From Pyrenula massariospora (lineage: Eukaryota > Ascomycota > Eurotiomycetes > Pyrenulales > Pyrenulaceae), in the NCBI GenBank assembly GCA_021030905.1, contig JAGFMI010000002.1, forward strand, positions 372,001 to 436,000: a DNA stretch of 64,000 nt, in the 5' to 3' direction. The notes below the pieces were generated by a model, which was given only the letters and a program-made list of their open reading frames with translations, had not been told where the DNA came from and made no database searches. This document shows, in pieces, positions 22,937 through 34,805 of this stretch; the first letter of the stretch is position 1, and each line of letters opens with the position of its first letter. Both the position numbers and the translations under genes were made by a program.

Positions 22937-23562
22937 CACAAAACTTTATCAGATGAAGCAGGAAATGTTGTATAAGGTGATGAATTTCAAGCACGGAACG
23001 GAGGGAAATGGAATGGTAAGCAGGTGGAGGACCCAGTCCATGAAGCACATCAGCCTGTCATGAACGTAGTGATTTTCGTCCAAATACCTTCCATATCGGA
23101 ATTGTATGTGATGCCCTGGCGGCCGCCGCATCATTGACTCCAGATCCAATGAGCTGTCAACCTCTGTGAACGGAAATCAATTCACAGGAAAGCGACAACC
23201 CTTTAATAATGACTCTACAGTCAATAGCACCGCAAGACCCGCCAGTGTGTACAAGAACTGTCCTTGTGAGAAGACGCAATCGCATCGAAAGCTTACGAAG
23301 ACGGCCAGTCACTTATCCCCTTTCTTCGAGGGCCATCACATGAAAAAGTTACCCCTTGGCCAGTGCGTTGCCGATGCTTAGCCGGCTCTTCCCCAGATTT
23401 TAAAAAAAGCTCTGATTGGATTTGCCTCGAAGCTCCGAATGGCGTGACGCGGTGGAAGTGCGACTCCTCGACTGTTTCCCTGGCACATCTCCGAGCTCGT
23501 CAAAGATCCTGCATCGACATGGCTCTAAATCGTCGAATAATCGCTCTTTAACAAGTGAGAAT
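22937..23562. promoter_or_regulatory. divergent intergenic region spo11 / oxidosqualene cyclase
   Basis: A 626-bp region between two divergent starts. Small frames at 22949-23149 and 23166-23381 have no recognisable content. It presumably contains both promoters; no specific element is recognised. Confidence 0.4.
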
Positions 23563-25891
23563 ATGGTGCAGACCCGCTCTGCCATCACCAATGGCACGCT
23601 CCATTTTGGCCCGGCAGGTTTAAAGGGTGCGGAGACCGATACCGACCCGCTTGGCTGGAGGTTGAACAACCATCGCGGCCGCCAAACCTGGGAATATCTA
23701 GACCACGAGGATGACAGGCGTAAGCGGCCACAAACTGTCGCTGAGAAATGGCACCTTGGCCTACCCACGGTACGCACATCTAATGAACGAATAAACACTG
23801 CGCGAAATGTTGACTGTCCTTAGCATTTACCAAATCTTCCGCAAGCCAAATGCCCAAGCCAGGCGATTGACAACGGGCTCTCATTCTTTTCGCAACTGCA
23901 GCTGACAGAAGGAAACTGGGCTTGCGAATATGGCGGACCGATGTTTCTTCTCTCAGGTTTCGTCATCACGTGGTATGTTACGAACACGCCCATCCCAGAG
24001 CCCTATGCCATTGAAATGAAAAGATACCTTTTCGCCCGACAGCACAAGATCGACGGAGGATGGGGACTACACATTGAAGGAGAAAGCTCGGCCTTTGGCA
24101 CGCTTATGAATTATGTGACTTTAAGGCTACTGGGTGCCCACGAGGAAGATCATCGGATGGTGAAAGCCAGGTCGACCTTGCACAGGCTCGGTGGAGCTAC
24201 GCACGCGCCACACTGGGGGAAATTCTGGCTCGGTGTTCTTGGAGTCGCAGAATGGGAGATTGTGAATCCTGTTCCCCCTGAGCTCTGGTTGCTGCCAGAT
24301 TGGGCCCCAATTGCGCTCTGGAGATGGTGGATCCACATCCGTCAAGTCTGCTTGCCTATGACTTTTATCTGGTCGAAACGCTTCAGCTATCGCCCGAACA
24401 CCCTTACACGTCAACTACGCCAGGAGGTCTACACGCAACCGTACGAATCGATCAATTTTGCCGCAAACCGAAACACAATCAGCCCTGTTGATAACTATTA
24501 CCCAAAGTCATGGTTTCTAAACCTTCTCATGTGGCTTGTGGTTGCCATATGGATTCCATACATGCGAACTTCAAGTATTGTTAGAAGAGCGGAAGACCAT
24601 GTGTGGTGGCTTATACAGCGCGAAGACGAGAATACTGATTATGCGTGCCTTGGACCTGTGAATGCCCCAATGAACACTCTTTGTTGTTACATCAAAGAAG
24701 GGTCCGAAAGCTATTCCTTCCGACGCCATCTTGACCGGTTCAATGACTACATGTGGAAGAAGAATGAAGGTTTGCTAGCGAACGGTACCAATGGTGTTCA
24801 GGTATGGGACACTGCATTTGCAGCCCAAGCAGTCATCGAATGTGGTCTTGCACAATCTCCAAAATGGAAACCTATGCTAGAGAACGCTCACAAATTCTTG
24901 GAAGACCATCAAATGCGAGAAGAGGTACCCTACCAAAAACTCTGCTACCGCCAGCAACGCAAAGGTGCTTGGCCTTTCAGTACGAAAACCCAGGGTTACA
25001 CTGTTAGCGACTGCACTTCAGAAGGTCTTCGCGCCACGATTTATCTACAGAAAGATCACAAGTACGCCGCTTTGATTGACGATCGTCGACTTAAAGATGC
25101 CGTTGATGTCCTGCTAACCATGCAAAATCGTTCAGGCGGCTTCGCTTCTTATGAACCAACTCGTGGTTCTGAGCGCCTTGAACTATTGAATGCCGCTGAA
25201 GTGTTCGGCCGCATCATGGTCGAGTACGATTATCCAGAATGCACCACAGCCACCGTCACAGCGCTGTCTCTCTTTCAGCAACACTTTCCAGACTACCGCG
25301 CCGAAGAGATAGTCCATATCAAAGCCCGTGCCGTGAAATACATTCGCGACGCTCAACGGCCAGATGGGAGTTGGTACGGTAGCTGGGGAATCTGCTTCAC
25401 CTATGGAGCCATGTTTGCGCTTGAATCCCTTGCCTCGGTTGGCGAGACATACCAGAACAGCGACCGCATTCGACGTGGGTGCCAATTCTTGCTGGACCAC
25501 CGGATGGAGGACGGGGCATGGGGTGAGAGTTACAAGTCCTGCGAGGAGCAGCGATATGTCCATCACCCAGAGAAGAGCCAGGTGGTGCAGACGGCTTGGG
25601 CATGTATCGCGTTGATGGTGGCGGGGTATTTGCAGAGAGAGCCATTAAGGAAGGCTCTGGGGGTTGTCATGCGGCGACAACAGGCGAACGGTGAGTGGTT
25701 ACAGGAGAGTATCGAGGGAGTCTTTAACCAGAGTTGGTAAGTTTTCTTGGACCAAGACGTTTGAAGAGATATTCGGTTTACTAATGAGAGACATCCACAG
25801 TATGATAACCTACCCAAACTACAAATTCATCTTTCCCATAAAGGCACTCGGTATGTACAGGAACCGATTCGGAGATGAGGACCTACTGTAA
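23563..25891 (+). CDS. erg7: oxidosqualene cyclase (lanosterol synthase type)
   Basis: Three exons: 23563-23769, 23824-25736, 25801-25891; 736 aa, normal for Erg7. It starts MVQTRSAITNG and has the LGWRLNNHRGRQTWEYL N-terminal signature. The catalytic acid is Asp465 in VSDCTSEGLRA (the usual motif is DCTAE; Ala is Ser here). Several QW repeats are seen (GGWGLHIEGES, GAWPFSTKTQGY, GGFASYEP, GSWYGSWGICFTYG, GAWGESYKSC), ending CMITYPNYKFIFPIKALG. It cyclises 2,3-oxidosqualene to lanosterol at the ER/lipid-droplet membrane for ergosterol; a second triterpene product cannot be excluded. Flanked by spo11 and an F-box gene; no triterpenoid tailoring genes adjoin it, which favours the housekeeping role. 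Confidence 0.94.
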
Positions 25892-26199
25892 TAGAACCTT
25901 TCCCGAGACCGCGTCAGGACTCGTTTTAATGTAATAGCGTATTCTCGCATATAAAACCACAATATCCGGGGTGCCTTCGAGAAGGTGTACAAGTCCCCTC
26001 GTATCCAACGAGGGCCACCTTGACATGTTTTCATACTCTGAATAGGGGTGTCACTCGTTTGCCCAGACTGTATAATGACAAATGCTTGGCGTTGTGCACC
26101 CCGCAAAAGCTTCGGCAGTCACGCCAGTCTCCTTATGGCAATTTTTCCAAGACACCAAGAGATCCATTCCTTTGATCCATCTTCACATCTGAGCCAAAG
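25892..26199. other. intergenic, erg7 terminator and F-box gene promoter
   Basis: 308 bp between tandem genes; nothing specific is recognised. Confidence 0.4.
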
Positions 26200-27631
26200 A
26201 TGTCGGATTTACAAGTCCTCCGGCCGCACCGTTTGGCTCTGTCTTTCACCCGGCGCAAGAGCATGCCGGTCCACTCTGCGTCGAAACCCAATGCTGACAC
26301 TCGATCGGCCAGCGTGGCGGGACCTTCGATCGAGCCGCCACAGCGTCGAAAGAGCAGTCTTGTGGGTCTATCTAAGCTAGGCAGAAAGCGCAAGAGCAAG
26401 ACTACAGAAATCGTCGAAGACGCTAAGCACACAGATATGACAGGGTGAGACGTTTCTCTTTAGACGGATAGTTCTGTGCCACATTACTTTTTCAGTGCAT
26501 GCTTTTTCAACAATCTGCGCCCAAGCCCGTACTATTGTCCGTAATCAGTGTACTCCTTTGCGCCATTGGCTGAGACCGTTGGGTTACCCTTTTCTATGCT
26601 AACTTTAACTCAGAGAATCACAACTGAACATGACACTCCTTTCATTACCAGCTGAGCTTCTACTGCAGATATTTTGCGAGCTAACACATAACCTATCCGA
26701 CATTCTCAATCTTCGTCTTGTATCCAAACCAATAAATGATTGCATCAATTCGAATTCACTCACTCTCACCAGAGCTCTCGTGCGAGACTATGAATTCCGT
26801 ATCTCTTACGACCGTTGGAAAAGTATTCATCCACTACCCCAAGTTAGCGGATCCCTTCGCTACATCATTGACGCCCAGCGACGTCTCCATATCGTTGCAA
26901 AGACATGCTCCCTTCTCGCTGACTTTATCCAATTCGAAATATATCGCAACCGCTCTTCTCAGTTCCTTCCTAAGCGCCGCAGGATTGAACATCGTCTTCA
27001 GATTCCAATATTGATCATCCACCACTTTCTTTCCCGGCTGAAGATGGCTCAATCTGACCGTGATTTCCTTCCTGAACCCGAATCTGCGCCTTCGCTCTCT
27101 CAGACTGCTATTCTGACCCAATATCCTCCGCACCTCCTTCCTACTGCCTTTCAAACCTCAAAAATACTTTTCTCCGTCTTTCGCCAGAAATTGCGAGCGC
27201 CTACCTATGCGGGATCTGTAGAACGAACGCTACGAGGGTGGAACTACCCGCCAGCAACAGATCTTGAGCTATCCCAGATCGCCGTCTTCGGCGGCCTAGA
27301 GGAAATGATTCATGTCATCGCACCTTCCAAATACGCTACTCGTCTGGATGTTGCCCATGACTTCATCGCGGAGTTACAGAAAGGTCCGAAGAGGAAAGAG
27401 AATAGCATATTTGGAGATGGTTGCGCGATCGATTCTATGGATGTTGAAGAGTGGACAGCAGCTCTAGAAGAGCTACCCATCGGTGCAGAGCTCTTCATTG
27501 CGCCGACAAGGCAGAAAATGCTTGACGACAAGGTCGTGGGACTTCATGAAGAAATTCCTGGGTCCTTTCAATGGATAGAGGGGCTGGTCAATGATGAGGA
27601 ATGGGAGGCCGAAAACGAAGAACGATCTTAG
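26200..27631 (+). CDS. F-box domain protein
   Basis: Two exons, 26200-26444 and 26614-27631, joined over a 169-nt intron with exact phase agreement (GG plus A), predicting 420 aa. The first 82 residues are basic and serine-rich with runs such as RRKSSLVGLSKLGRKRKSK, probably disordered and possibly a nuclear signal. The F-box follows: LLSLPAELLLQIFCELTHNLSDILNLRLVSK. The remaining 300 residues have no repeat or domain I recognise. F-box proteins bind Skp1 in SCF ubiquitin ligases; the substrate is unknown. A shorter model starting at ATG 26630 (333 aa) is possible; the longer is favoured by the in-frame splice. Confidence 0.8.
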
Positions 27632-29863
27632 AACCGTATACTTCAGGACGAAGAATCAACAGCAGTCCCAATTCTGTTCGCTGGACACTGGGCAAGACAC
27701 GAAAAATTTACTCTATATGGAGACTGAGTGGCTTTTCTAAGGCTCTGCGATTTGCTCCGAACACTCAACAAAAGCGATAGCTGAACAAGGGTCCGAATAA
27801 TGGACTGGTAATACGTGCAACCTGTACCGTTCATTCTCTATGTCAGACATCCACATACCCTACTTTATCGGACAAATGAGCCCTTAGCCTCGTACTCAGC
27901 GTAACCTGACATGAAAATGCCGATTTCGATATGTATGTCATCGCTTGAAAAAGCGCAAGCGGGCATAGCTTTTTCCATCTCATTCAGATCATATCGCTAG
28001 CCTTATTTGCGCAGCACTTTGCTCCTGATTTCAAGACAGCTACAGTGTTTTCTATGGTAAGTCCCTCTGAGCTTCTCTTAGAGGTTCGTAACACGGTGTA
28101 GGCACGTTTGATCCACGAGATAGACAATCTAGTGAATCCTACGCCCTACACTAAGGTTGATTTGCGATGTTCGGAAATGGTACTGCTTTCAGTCTCATAT
28201 CAAAGCAAGAACACCAATGTCATTTACGACTCTATAAATATCAACATGCTCTAAAGATGAGATACGTCTTCTCCTCATTTCTTAAAGGCTAGTTGATATT
28301 CCCAGTCTCCTCATCCAAACTAGTGGCGTCAGTCACCTCAAGGTTGTTTTCATAGGACTTTAGCAGGAGAGAAGTCATCCTCCTGCTGGCCTTTCTCCCG
28401 AGGCGAGCTTATGGATAACACCTACCTCACGCTCTTTCTCAGATTCTCTAATGCGAGCCTCCGTTCTCCGATGAAGATGTCGGTCATACCATAAAGACAA
28501 TGCTTATGGCTCTTGTCCAACTAACAAATGACGGAGACTTACCAGGCCATCTAGTCAGCGCAGCCAACGAAACATTACCAATTTACTTCCCACGATGACT
28601 GGCACCGACATCCATTGATCTCCAAGTCCAGAAAAGAACCTGATTACTACGCCCAGAGACTCTTATGCTCTCTTCACTAGCATGACCCGCGAATCCAAGG
28701 AAGCTTTGATCTTACTTTTAGACCTTATGCAGACATGGCTCGTGGCAACCACCTCAGCGCCTAGTCTATCATTGGCTACATTGGTGGGCGCTCCCGGCGC
28801 GGAATGCAGATAGCCACGATCTATCAAAACATGTCTCGACGCTGTGAACTTCTCCCTAAGCACATGGACAGGCGACACAATAAGTGGTTTGAACTTGGGC
28901 ATCCGCTAAGGACTGGCTTCAGTCTCCAACAACAGTCCTGAAACTGAACTACAACGGAAATACCTTTTATCTCTTCCTCGGACTGGATGACTTGTGAGTC
29001 ATGGACCGTCGCATAAGATGCGCTAGCACGAGGATATTCCAGAGCATGGTTATGCTCGTAGAATGATGCCACCAGTCCTTCCGGTTAGGATCGACGGACG
29101 TGGGTCGCAAAAATTTCAGGCACCTCATGTGGACAATTTTTCAAAGGGATCTCGTGACAATGCTTGCCCTCATCTCGGTGAACCAGTGCCTGATCCGTAA
29201 AGCTTTAGTGGGACGAAGCGAGGCCTAATTGACAGTAAACACGTCAAGAGATTACTTGTCTGCTCACTAGCATAGACGGCCTGGCAATATCATTGCGTTC
29301 TCCTTACTTAACTGTTGCTTCGCGCAATGTGGGATCTGTTGAGATAGAAGACTTAAGTCCTCACGGCGTTCGGTACGCTTTGGACAAGACCTGTTAATGG
29401 GTACAACGTGGATTGTAGCCTGCCTACACACGTTTCAAGGCTTCCCAGATATTGAACCCAACCAATCCATGCACGTCATCATCTTGTTGAGCACATGTGA
29501 AAATGCTTCACAGTCTAGTTTCGACGCCGCCATTTCTCACTCTAACCAGGTATCCGACCTTTGCGGCGAATTACGTAAACCCCAATTGCTCCTTGGAACA
29601 AGCCTCGAGGCAAGACTTGTGAGTTTTCCCTGTAATTGTGGCTACTCTTACCACAGATTTTTCCTCCTCAACTAAGTAGTCACCCCCAACATCGTATATC
29701 CTTCTTGATGATGAAGTATGTGTTGACGACGGAGTAACCAGATTCCAAATGCATTCGACCAAAAATTGCGCTGTAATTGCTCACCATGCGACTTCTTGAC
29801 CACCCGGCTCCCTCATAAATCTGTTAGCTATCAAGCTAAATATATTTCCAAGCTGTATTTAGC
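27632..29863. other. 2.2-kb gene-free stretch, probably decayed sequence
   Basis: No open frame here has family resemblance or exceeds about 100 codons. Fragments with protein-like composition occur on both strands, for example plus strand about 28680-28810 and minus strand 28663-29072, but they are interrupted by stops and match nothing I recognise. No terminal repeats or tandem repeats were found. It may contain a decayed gene, a non-coding transcript or the long upstream region of ppx1. Confidence 0.4.
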
Positions 29864-31225
29864 ATGTCGTCCTGTCTTCCGAGCTTTCTGGCAAAAGCCC
29901 GTCAATCCATCCTAAACGCTACCACCCCCTCTCGGAACTTCGCCATTAATACCTTCATCCTGGGCAATCCCTCTGCGGATCTTGATTCGTTTGTTAGCGC
30001 TGTCCTATATGCCTTCTTTACATCTAGGCCTTCTCTACCTCGTGGGCCGAAGAGACTCGCAATTCCCTTGATCAATCTGCCTACCGTATCTGCTGCTGAT
30101 CTATGGCGATTACGTCCGGAGTTTGGGACCGCGTTGAGGCTCGCCACCAACCACAATGGGCAAGTCTTAAGCTCAGAAAAAGATGATCCAAAAAGAGACG
30201 ATGACTTGCTCCAGACATTGGTCACCATCGCGGACACGCGAGCACCGACCTCTTCTACATTCTCTCGTTCACTCTTTCCGAGCAATCCGGCGAAGGAGCT
30301 GCAAGCAGGAGATCTAGATAAATTCCCGCTTGTCCTAGTTGACTACAACGCACTGTCAATCCCAACCATCGATGACCTATCCCAACTCCCCTTCGAAGTA
30401 ACCGGCTGTATAGATCACCACGTTGACGAATCCTACGTTCCTCCCTCAGCAGATCCGCGCATCATTCGTACGGGAATCGGAAGCTGCACGTCTCTCACTG
30501 TGCAGCATCTACGGGAGGCTGGGCTTTGGATCCCACCACATACGAACGAAGGCTCAGAGCTCGCCAAACTGGCCATCTCCGCGATCCTTATCGACACCGC
30601 GAATCTCACTGCCGAAGGGAAGGTCTCAGAGACAGACCGGGAAGCCGTGAGGTTCTTAGAGGAAGTCATCACCTCTTCCGAAGCTGACGCGCAATGGGAC
30701 CGCACCTCCTTCTACACCGCCATCTCCGCCTCGAAAACCTCCTCCCTTGACCGCCTCACGCTCTATGAGATCTTCGACAGAGACTACAAGGAGTGGACTG
30801 AAACCAATTCTAAAACCGGGAAGCAGATTCGGATCGGCATTTCAAGTATCGTCAAGCCACTTACCTGGCTCCTGACGAAAGCCGCCGGTGAGGGTCAGGG
30901 ATCTGCTTCCTCAACTCTCAAGAGCGCCTTGCAAACGTTTTCTGAGAGGGCGAGACTTGACTTGTTTGCAATTATGACGGCCTCAGGCTCATCTCCATCT
31001 GGCGAGTTCCAGCGTGAGCTGCTCATCATCGCGGCGGTAGGGGCAAGGGACGTGCTAGCGGCGTTTGAGAGACAGGGCGGAGAGTTGAAGCTGGAGCATT
31101 GGCAGGAAGATCGAGGCTTCTGTGATGTTGTAGGCGAGGATGTCAGGATCTGGTGGCAGAGGAATCTGGGGGTGAGCCGGAAGAAGGTGGCGCCGCTGCT
31201 GAGGAGATGCGTTGGAGAGGTGTGA
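29864..31225 (+). CDS. ppx1: exopolyphosphatase (Ppx1, DHH family)
   Basis: Single-exon 453-aa protein. The DHH-phosphoesterase motifs are in order: FILGNPSADLDSFVSAV (motif I), IADTRAP (II region), LVDYNAL, then GCIDHHVDE (the DHH motif III). The DHHA2 C-terminal domain contains DRLTLYEIFDRDYKEW. It hydrolyses terminal phosphates of inorganic polyphosphate in the cytosol (and mitochondria in yeast) using divalent metals bound by these Asp/His residues. Length is slightly above yeast Ppx1 (397). Start ATG 29864. Convergent with mim1. Confidence 0.92.
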   Translation: MSSCLPSFLAKARQSILNATTPSRNFAINTFILGNPSADLDSFVSAVLYAFFTSRPSLPRGPKRLAIPLINLPTVSAADLWRLRPEFGTALRLATNHNGQVLSSEKDDPKRDDDLLQTLVTIADTRAPTSSTFSRSLFPSNPAKELQAGDLDKFPLVLVDYNALSIPTIDDLSQLPFEVTGCIDHHVDESYVPPSADPRIIRTGIGSCTSLTVQHLREAGLWIPPHTNEGSELAKLAISAILIDTANLTAEGKVSETDREAVRFLEEVITSSEADAQWDRTSFYTAISASKTSSLDRLTLYEIFDRDYKEWTETNSKTGKQIRIGISSIVKPLTWLLTKAAGEGQGSASSTLKSALQTFSERARLDLFAIMTASGSSPSGEFQRELLIIAAVGARDVLAAFERQGGELKLEHWQEDRGFCDVVGEDVRIWWQRNLGVSRKKVAPLLRRCVGEV

Positions 31226-31469
31226 TCTTGTTCTGGTAGCTGCTGTGGATGGCTCGGTGAGTCAACAGGCGACTAGAGTACGGCTGCAGACGTGTGGGAG
31301 ATCAGCTGAAATCGAGATTTCTAAGGTTAAACGTTTCGCCTTGTAACCATGACCACGCGATGCTGTCGAGCACCTCACAACGTGCGAGATAGAAGTTCCA
31401 AGACATGCTCCGTTTTGTGATTTATTCTATTAGTTAATGATCAATATACAACGAAGCCATTTTCATTTC

Positions 31470-31986
31470 TCATTCCAGTGATGTGGCATCCCGCAAATCT
31501 GTGTCATCCCTTCTTCTGCGCTCTAATGGATCTTCTCGCATCTCCACGCCCGGTCCGATGACTCTCGACGAGCGATGGGAGGGAAAGACCTGCATTTTGG
31601 GGGATGATATTTAGCAGGGAAATCCAATGGTAGAGGAGTAAGATCTTGATGCTAGAATTCCTCACCTTTGTACCTCCCCACCCTAATCTAAAAGCAGCTT
31701 CATGGGCCAACAATTCTCCAAGACCGAGCATCAGCCCATTTACAAAGGGAAGCAAAAGGTTTATAGCGGCTCCTCGGAGGAGGCCCCATAATGTTGGAGG
31801 TTTGTAGACTATGACTGGGGATTCTGAAGAGGAAGGAGGGGGTGAGGGAGATGAGGAGAGGTCGTGATTTGCAGAAGAATAATTCTCGCTATCAGAGGGT
31901 ATGGTGATGCCGGAGGAGGAGAGATCGGTTTGATGTTGGGACGGATCGGGGGGAATGAAGGCGCCATTCGTGGCTGGCTCAGCCAT
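31470..31986 (-). CDS. mim1: mitochondrial outer-membrane import factor Mim1
   Basis: Two exons, 31986-31666 and 31589-31470, over a 76-nt intron; 146 aa. A long Ser/Pro-rich cytosolic N-terminus (1-60) precedes one transmembrane segment with the family signature LLRGAAINLLLPFVNGLMLG followed by GELLAHEAAFRLGWGGTK. Across the intron comes VFPSHRSSRVIGPGVE, which fits the fungal family and supports the splice. Unspliced reading gives an unrelated 160-aa tail. Mim1 with Mim2 inserts helical outer-membrane proteins such as Tom20/Tom70. Confidence 0.88.
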
Positions 31987-32391
31987 ATCGGAGGTGGCAG
32001 AGTGTGAGGAGCAGAATGTACTGATGGCAGTATACTTGGAAAGACTGCCTCAGCATTCACCAGTCGACATCTAATTGTAGTAAAGCAGGATGCGGAAGAT
32101 GGATGGACGGTGAAGGGAAATTCCCGAGCCTGCCCGCTCACAGCTTAGCTTCGAGCTCCGGGAAGCGGCCCCGATGACAAGGCTGCCTGGCAAAAGGCTT
32201 CCGCAATGACGTTGGTCACCCAGCCTTGGGCTCCGGCTTTGTTAAGGAACCGCTGCACATTAATCTATCAAGTCTCTAGACTACAAGCATTCTCATGACT
32301 GCCGTCTCAGATTTCGCTACAACCCAGTCTAGATCCGCTCGTGTCCTCCCAATAGTCTAGATTGAATCAAGCATCTTCCCATTCCCCGAAG
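31987..32391. promoter_or_regulatory. divergent promoter mim1 / UBX cofactor
   Basis: A 405-bp region between divergent starts, with no gene. No TATA box or recognisable element beyond GC-rich blocks. Confidence 0.4.
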
Positions 32392-33805
32392 ATGGCGGAT
32401 GCGAACGAGCAAGAGAAGATTGCGGGATTCTGCGATCTGACGGGTGCCCAGCCGGACGAGGTAGGTTGAGGCCAAATAGCACCCTCTTTGCTTTTCCATT
32501 GTCTTCTTGGACCATTTCCAAGCTAATTTATCCGTTAAGGCTCAACAGTATCTCGTTCCTCACAAGTGGAACCTTGAAGCTGCCGTTACGGAATTCTTCA
32601 CAGCACAAGAAGAAGCAGAGGGGCCACAAACCCACAGAGGTCAAGGGCGTGGCGGAGACCTTGAGAGCGCACATGACGACGACGAGTATAGACCTGACGA
32701 AGAGGAAGACTACGTGGCTGAACGTGAGCCGTTTGCAGGTGGCAGCCGAGGCAGGCGGCTTGGAGAGGAAGGTGACTCAAGTTCAGAGCCTCGACAGTCT
32801 CGACAAGAACAGGCGAAAACTTCCAAGGGTAAGGTTGCGGGGCAGAAGAAGTTTGCGACTCTTGGAGATTTCAGTAGCGGCTCGCAGTCCCATGCCTCGG
32901 ACGACGACGATGATGATAAAAAGCAGGACTTGTTTGCAGGCGGGGAGAAGTCGGGATTGGCGGTCCAAAACCCAGACGATATCAAAAAGAAGATATTAGA
33001 ACGCGCCAGAAGGTGTGTTGCTCTTCACCAACTGTGGTCGATACATTGCTAACTTCGACACAGAGCAATGCCGCGTCCTGGTGGTGAGGATCCCGAACCC
33101 GCAAGACCTAGTCACTTCACGGGCACAGCTCGCACTCTCGGTGGTGACGATGCACCTTCTCGCATCCTTGAGCCTCCTTCAGCTCCGGAGGTCCCTCAAC
33201 GTCTGTCGCGAGTAACCCGTACCCTCCATTTCTGGAACGATGGTTTCAGCGTTGACGACGGAGAGCTCTACAATTCAAACGAGCCAAGGAATCAAGCTTT
33301 ACTTGAGCAGATCCGTGGAGGAAGCGCACCTTTGAGCGTCCTGAATGTAGAACCCGGTCAGCCGGTCGATGTGAACTTGGAGCCACATGACACAAACTAT
33401 GTCAAACCCAAGAAAAAATACAAGCCATTCGAGGGCCAAGGTCAACGACTGGGCAGTCCCGCACCAGACGCGTTGTCAAGTGCTCCTTCTGTCACTACAG
33501 GTGCAGCCACAGCCAATACAGGCACTACATCCACCGCTCCCACAGTCGAGGTCGATCGATCCCAGCCGACTGTCTCGATCCAAGTCCGACTTGGAGACGG
33601 AACTCGGTTATCATCTCAGTTCAACACGACACATACCATAGGGGACGTCTACGGATTTGTTGCAGGTGCCAGCCCTAGTGGTCAGGCGAGACCATGGGTT
33701 TTGATGACGACATTTCCAAGCAAAGAGCTGAATGATAAGCAACAGGTTCTGGGGGAAATGGCAGACTTCAAAAGGGGCGGAGTAGTTGTGCAGAAGTGGA
33801 CGTAG
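32392..33805 (+). CDS. shp1: Cdc48 cofactor p47/Shp1 (UBA-SEP-UBX protein)
   Basis: Three exons: 32392-32460, 32540-33012, 33064-33805; 427 aa. The N-terminal UBA-like domain spans the first intron (IAGFCDLTGAQPDE then AQQYLVPHKWNLEAAV). A long acidic and polar linker includes a DDDDDD run. The SEP domain is recognisable by LHFWNDGFSVDDGELYN and LLEQIRGG. The C-terminal UBX domain runs from PTVSIQVRLGDGTRL to MTTFPSKELNDKQQ, with the FPSKEL loop close to the p97/Cdc48-binding FPR loop. It recruits Cdc48 to ubiquitinated substrates and in membrane fusion. The third exon's 51-nt intron is phase-correct. Confidence 0.95.
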
Positions 33806-34805
33806 TCACACTCGACGCCGCGCAGATTCACATGCCTGCGCTCCCGAACAGGCAGCTGCTGCATGCCTGGCAGTCTTGCATAATGGGAGCGGCGTTAAAT
33901 TCGATCGGGGAGTGAACATTGATGTCGTACGAGTTCAGCTCGTTGAGATCCTCTAGGCATTTGATAGCGAGCCATTCAGCAACGACCACCCAATAGACCG
34001 CAGTGAGTTCTGCTATCGTCAGACGTATGAATTCCCGGACAAGCCCTCTCTGTGGCAGTCGCTTGACAGGGTTCGTCGCTGTGCGGTCTATGTGTCTTTT
34101 TGGATCAATGAAGCGGTGTGCTAGGGGAATAGCTTCATTTATTTACACGCCGCGTGCTAGCCTCTTTGCGCAGCTGGAGGCGTTTCACAGAGCCCAGTGA
34201 CAATTTCCTCTACGCTGTGTAGATCACGGATAGGTTGGTGTCGTGACCCGTACCAGCCACAGCTCCAGAATCCTCCAGGCCGTCATGTGCCTCTCGGTTC
34301 ATGTGAGTTCATTCGCGTCATGCCTCGTCCTGGCAGGTCGAGTTTCCAATAGCCGCAGCTCGAGACAACCCCATGGATCTGCATAAACCGAGCACGAACT
34401 CCGAACAGGGTTCCTCATTCCCCCATTCGAGAAAGCCATCGACGTTTCGTTTCGCAGACGCCGGCAATCCACATTAGCTCATGCAAGCCATGCGCCGCAG
34501 AGTACCAATGCATCCCATCATTAACCTTTTCAGGTGCCGGAAGCGCCCCGCGGGATAACGGCGACCTATCCTAGCCCAGACAAAGAAGGATCTTCCCTAA
34601 AAGGGTTGTCCCTCGAAAGAGAAATGTGTTGAGACCCCAGTGTTGGATTCAAGTCTCCGTGCCTAGGCACGATCTCAGGTCAGTCGCTTAGAGAAGCCTT
34701 TTCTCTGTTGTCTTTCCTTGATCTTTTTGGAAGTTTCCTTGGCATCATCAGATATCTCACTGTCTAAGAAAGAGCGCCAAAGAAACCAATAGTTCTCTGG
34801 ATAAT
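33806..34805. other. 1-kb intergenic region, no gene
   Basis: It lies between the UBX gene and the LaeA-like gene. The small frame at 34003-34200 has no recognisable family. Nothing structured was found. Confidence 0.4.

Noticed and set aside
26630-27631. F-box gene as a single-exon 333-aa gene from ATG 26630
   Set aside because: The upstream 82-codon frame joins it through consensus GT-AG borders with exact phase, so a two-exon model is preferred.
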